This document shows positions 5,207-7,194 of a DNA stretch of 7,194 nucleotides, one piece after another; within the stretch, counting starts at the first letter, position 1, and every line of letters starts with the position of its first letter. The stretch lies in assembly GCA_034435395.1 (NCBI GenBank), contig DAOTXK010000180.1, forward strand, positions 1 to 7,194, written 5' to 3'. Both the position numbers and the translations under genes were made by a program. A model generated the notes under the pieces. The model searched no databases. It had not been told where the DNA came from and worked only from the letters and a program-made list of their open reading frames with translations. The DNA is from DAOTXK01 sp034435395 (lineage in GTDB: Bacteria > Chloroflexota > Anaerolineae > Aggregatilineales > Ch27).

Positions 5207-6556
5207 TCAGAGCGTTTCCAGGTAGCGCAGTCGCTCCCATTCACTGACATGGATGCGGTATTCGTCCCACTCCAGCAACTTGGCGCGGCGGTAGGCGTGG
5301 TAGATATGTTCGCCCAGCGCCTCCTGCAGCAAAACGTCGGCGTCCAGTTCTTCCACGGCTTCCTGCAGACTGCCAGGCAGAACGCCCACGCCCTTGGCGG
5401 TGCGTTCCTCGTCGGTCCATTCGTAGACATCGTCGCTCACCGGGGCGGGCGGAGCCAGCTTCTTCTCGATGCCATCCAGCACGGCCCGGAGCATCACGGC
5501 AAAGGCCAGATATGGGTTGGCGCTGGGGTCCGGGAAGCGCAGCTCGACGCGGGTGGACTGCTCGCGTCCGGGGCTGTAGCGGGGCACACGGATCAGCGCC
5601 GAACGATTGCGCTGCGCCCAGCAGATATAAACCGGCGCTTCATAGCCTGGTGTCAGGCGCTTGTAACTGTTCACGGTGGGGGCCACCACCGCCGCCATGG
5701 CTCGGGCATGGGACAACTGGCCGGCCACAAAATGCTGCGCCGTGGGCGAGAGCTTGAACACACTGCTGCCAGCGTCGTAAAAAACGTTCTCACCAGTGTT
5801 CTTGTCCACCAGGCTCTGGTGACAGTGCATGCCGCTGCCGTTGATGCCGAAGATCGGTTTGGGCATGAAGGTCCCGAACAGCCCATGCAGGGAGGCAATG
5901 CCCTTGACGGTGTACTTGAAGGTGATGGCGTTGTCGGCGGTGTGTAGGGCGTCCGAATAGCGGAAATCGATCTCGTGCTGGCCGATGGCGACCTCGTGGT
6001 GCGCCATTTCCACATCGATCTTGAGCGCTTTCAGGGCGCTGACGATGTCCGAGCGAACGCGCTGGGCCTCATCATTGGGGGAGAAGTCGAAGTAACCGCC
6101 GACATCGTGGGGCACTGCCCGGTGGGTCTCCCCGTTCTTGCGGAACAGGAAAAATTCCAGTTCTGGCCCGACGTTGTAGACGTAACCCATCTCTTCGGCT
6201 TTGGCCACCGCCCGTTTGAGCGCGTAACGCGGGTCACCTTCAAATGGCTCGCCATCGGGCCGGTGGACATCGCAGATGATCCGCGCCCGGAGCGAGACTT
6301 CGCCGCCCGTCCAGGGCAGCACGCGGTAGGTCCGCGCGTCTGGCTGCAAGAACATATCGGATTCCTCGATGCGGGCAAACCCCTGAATCGACGAACCATC
6401 GAACCAGACGCCGCGTTCGAAGGCCTCTTCTAGAGCCGTTGGGGGAATCGTAACACTTTTGGTGGTGCCTAAAACATCTGTAAACTGGAGGTCGATAAAA
6501 CTGACGCCACGGTCCTTTACATCCTTGAGGACCTCCTTCTCCTTGTCGTTCACCAT
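5207..6556 (-). CDS. glnA: Glutamine synthetase, type I-alpha
   Basis: GlnA makes glutamine from glutamate, ammonium and ATP; it is a cytoplasmic dodecamer in this family. The 449-residue length fits GSI-alpha. In order: N-terminal beta-grasp domain with WFDGSSIQGF (residues 51-60, Asp53 in the ammonium site), then the catalytic domain with GPELEFFLF (130-138, metal-binding Glu132 and Glu134), HHEVAIGQHEIDFRY (186-200, Glu188 and Glu195), NGSGMHCH (239-246, His244), the LTPGYEAP flap (301-308, Glu306), NRSALIRVP (317-325) and RVELRFPDPSANPYLA (336-351). Arg62 in GFARIEESD matches the arginine used for glutamine feedback inhibition in Bacillus-type GSI-alpha. No adenylylation-type tyrosine loop is seen at the usual place, so control by GlnE is unlikely (inference). 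The ATG at 6556 follows AAGGAGA by four bases. An 81-base 3' region leads to a strong hairpin at 5094-5126. Confidence 0.97.
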   Translation of the reverse strand: MVNDKEKEVLKDVKDRGVSFIDLQFTDVLGTTKSVTIPPTALEEAFERGVWFDGSSIQGFARIEESDMFLQPDARTYRVLPWTGGEVSLRARIICDVHRPDGEPFEGDPRYALKRAVAKAEEMGYVYNVGPELEFFLFRKNGETHRAVPHDVGGYFDFSPNDEAQRVRSDIVSALKALKIDVEMAHHEVAIGQHEIDFRYSDALHTADNAITFKYTVKGIASLHGLFGTFMPKPIFGINGSGMHCHQSLVDKNTGENVFYDAGSSVFKLSPTAQHFVAGQLSHARAMAAVVAPTVNSYKRLTPGYEAPVYICWAQRNRSALIRVPRYSPGREQSTRVELRFPDPSANPYLAFAVMLRAVLDGIEKKLAPPAPVSDDVYEWTDEERTAKGVGVLPGSLQEAVEELDADVLLQEALGEHIYHAYRRAKLLEWDEYRIHVSEWERLRYLETL

Positions 6557-6604
6557 GGTCTCTCCTTAGAGCAATAAGATACTCGACGTTGGGCAAGAAA
6601 GCCG

Positions 6605-6668
6605 AAAAAACCATGGGACACCCTTGTACCTCATTTAGCAGAAATTAGCCAGGGTGATCCTGTCCCAT
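6605..6668 (-). terminator. Hairpin plus U6 tract between fabD and glnA
   Basis: On the minus strand ATGGGACA (6668-6661) is the perfect inverse of TGTCCCAT (6620-6613). An alternative longer pairing joins ATGGGA and CACCCT on the 5' side to the continuous AGGGTGTCCCAT on the 3' side, with a 6-base bulge. Six T follow at 6610-6605, two bases after the stem. The loop is long (about 26-40 bases), which is unusual for a strong intrinsic terminator. It can end fabD transcription, or act as a regulated attenuator in a glnA leader. I saw no convincing sigma-70 promoter on either side of it: between the U tract and the glnA ribosome site there are only about 35 bases, and 6670-6778 has no clear -35/-10 pair. 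Confidence 0.55.
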
Positions 6669-6778
6669 CCAGTTTGTTCTTTTAGCACAAGCAATGAGGC
6701 TTATTACCGATTTGTGTGCAGCATCCGGAGGGCCGTCGGAAAAACCGGGTGCCGTATGGGGACTGGGGGGTGGCGTGA

Positions 6779-7194
6779 TCACGTGGCCGGGGATTGGAGG
6801 AAGGTCTGGAGCGCTTGCACCCTGTTAAGCGCGATCTGGGTGCTGGCGCGATCGATGCGCCGTACCAATCCGCACAGCACGTCTTTCGGGCCGAACTCAA
6901 TATAACGGGTGACGCCCGCCTGTTGCAGGGCCTCGATGCTTTCCGTCCACCGGACGGCGGAGGTGAGTTGGTCGCCGAGTTCCGCCCGGATGGCCTCGGC
7001 ATCCAGGAGGGGGGCGGCGGTGACGTTGCCGATGACGGGGATGTCCGGCTGGCGGAAGGTGATGCTCTCCAGGACGCGGCGGAAGTCAGCCTGGACGGGG
7101 GCCATCAGCGGCGAGTGGGAGGCGATGCTCACCGCCAGCTTCACGGCGCGCCGCGCCCCGGCGGCGTCAGCCAGGGCCAGGCCGCGCTCCAGGG
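6779..7194 (-). CDS. fabD: Malonyl-CoA:ACP transacylase FabD, C-terminal part (5' end outside window)
   Basis: FabD moves the malonyl group from CoA to acyl carrier protein, the entry step of type II fatty acid synthesis in the cytoplasm. The visible 138 codons are the C-terminal part; the reading frame is open to the right edge, and the GTG at 7144 is an internal codon, not the start, because upstream residues (LERGLALADAAGARRAV) continue the family pattern. The segment SIASHSPLM carries the histidine of the Ser/His catalytic pair, followed by the family's NVTAAPL stretch, the VRWTESIEAL helix and the C-terminal FGPKDVLCGLVRRID motif. The active-site serine (GHSLGE motif) lies outside the window. 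The protein ends normally at a TGA. A hairpin with a U tract follows about 110 bases downstream, so this is probably the last gene of a fatty-acid cluster. Family call is confident. Confidence 0.93.
   Translation of the reverse strand, partial: LERGLALADAAGARRAVKLAVSIASHSPLMAPVQADFRRVLESITFRQPDIPVIGNVTAAPLLDAEAIRAELGDQLTSAVRWTESIEALQQAGVTRYIEFGPKDVLCGLVRRIDRASTQIALNRVQALQTFLQSPAT

Noticed and set aside
4791..5240. Minus-strand 149-codon open frame between glnA and the liv operon
   Set aside because: It starts inside glnA, crosses the glnA hairpin and the promoter, has low-complexity Pro/Ser/Arg/Cys composition and no family resemblance.
6557..6778. Glutamine riboswitch in front of glnA
   Set aside because: The conserved motifs of the known glnA RNA class are not visible; only a terminator-like hairpin is seen.
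1..7194. tRNA or rRNA genes, CRISPR arrays, insertion sequences
   Set aside because: No tRNA-like cloverleaf or rRNA stretch, no regularly spaced repeats, no transposase motif or terminal inverted repeats with target duplications were found by eye.

Overview
All recognisable genes in this window lie on the minus strand, so the map reads right to left. Base composition is GC-rich. The combination of a type I-alpha glutamine synthetase, an unusually long LivH/LivM pair and a FabD gene next door suggests a Chloroflexota-like (Anaerolineae-type) bacterium. That placement is an impression from protein style, not a proven taxonomy.

Layout from right to left: the C-terminal part of fabD (malonyl-CoA:ACP transacylase, cut by the right edge); a 222-base gap with a hairpin plus U6 tract; glnA (glutamine synthetase, complete); a 755-base intergenic region; then a branched-chain/hydrophobic amino acid-type ABC importer: solute-binding protein, LivH-type permease, and LivM-type permease running off the left edge. 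ATPase genes (livG/livF) would be expected beyond base 1 but are not visible. The theme after fabD is nitrogen: ammonium assimilation by GlnA beside uptake of amino acids or similar amides.

The importer's upstream region is the richest non-coding part. It has a good sigma-70-like promoter (TTGCCA, 16 bases, TATGAT) with a perfect 15-base palindrome filling the spacer. A second copy of the palindrome core lies 132 bases downstream, and a tandem 8-base repeat sits just upstream of the -35. If that promoter is used, the mRNA has a leader of about 490 bases. This leader contains mutually exclusive hairpins around a tiny leader ORF with its own ribosome binding site, and an 11-base perfect complement of the 16S rRNA tail held in a hairpin loop. 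A terminator-like hairpin between the binding-protein and permease genes probably gives more binding protein than permease.

The most unusual protein feature is in LivM. It has about 350 residues of extra membrane helices at its N-terminus. A roughly 120-residue extracytoplasmic loop interrupts the conserved core, is bracketed by the protein's only two visible cysteines, and resembles one lobe of a family 3 (HisJ/GlnH-type) solute-binding protein. This looks like a permease with part of a binding protein built into it, and it is my leading candidate for something undescribed.
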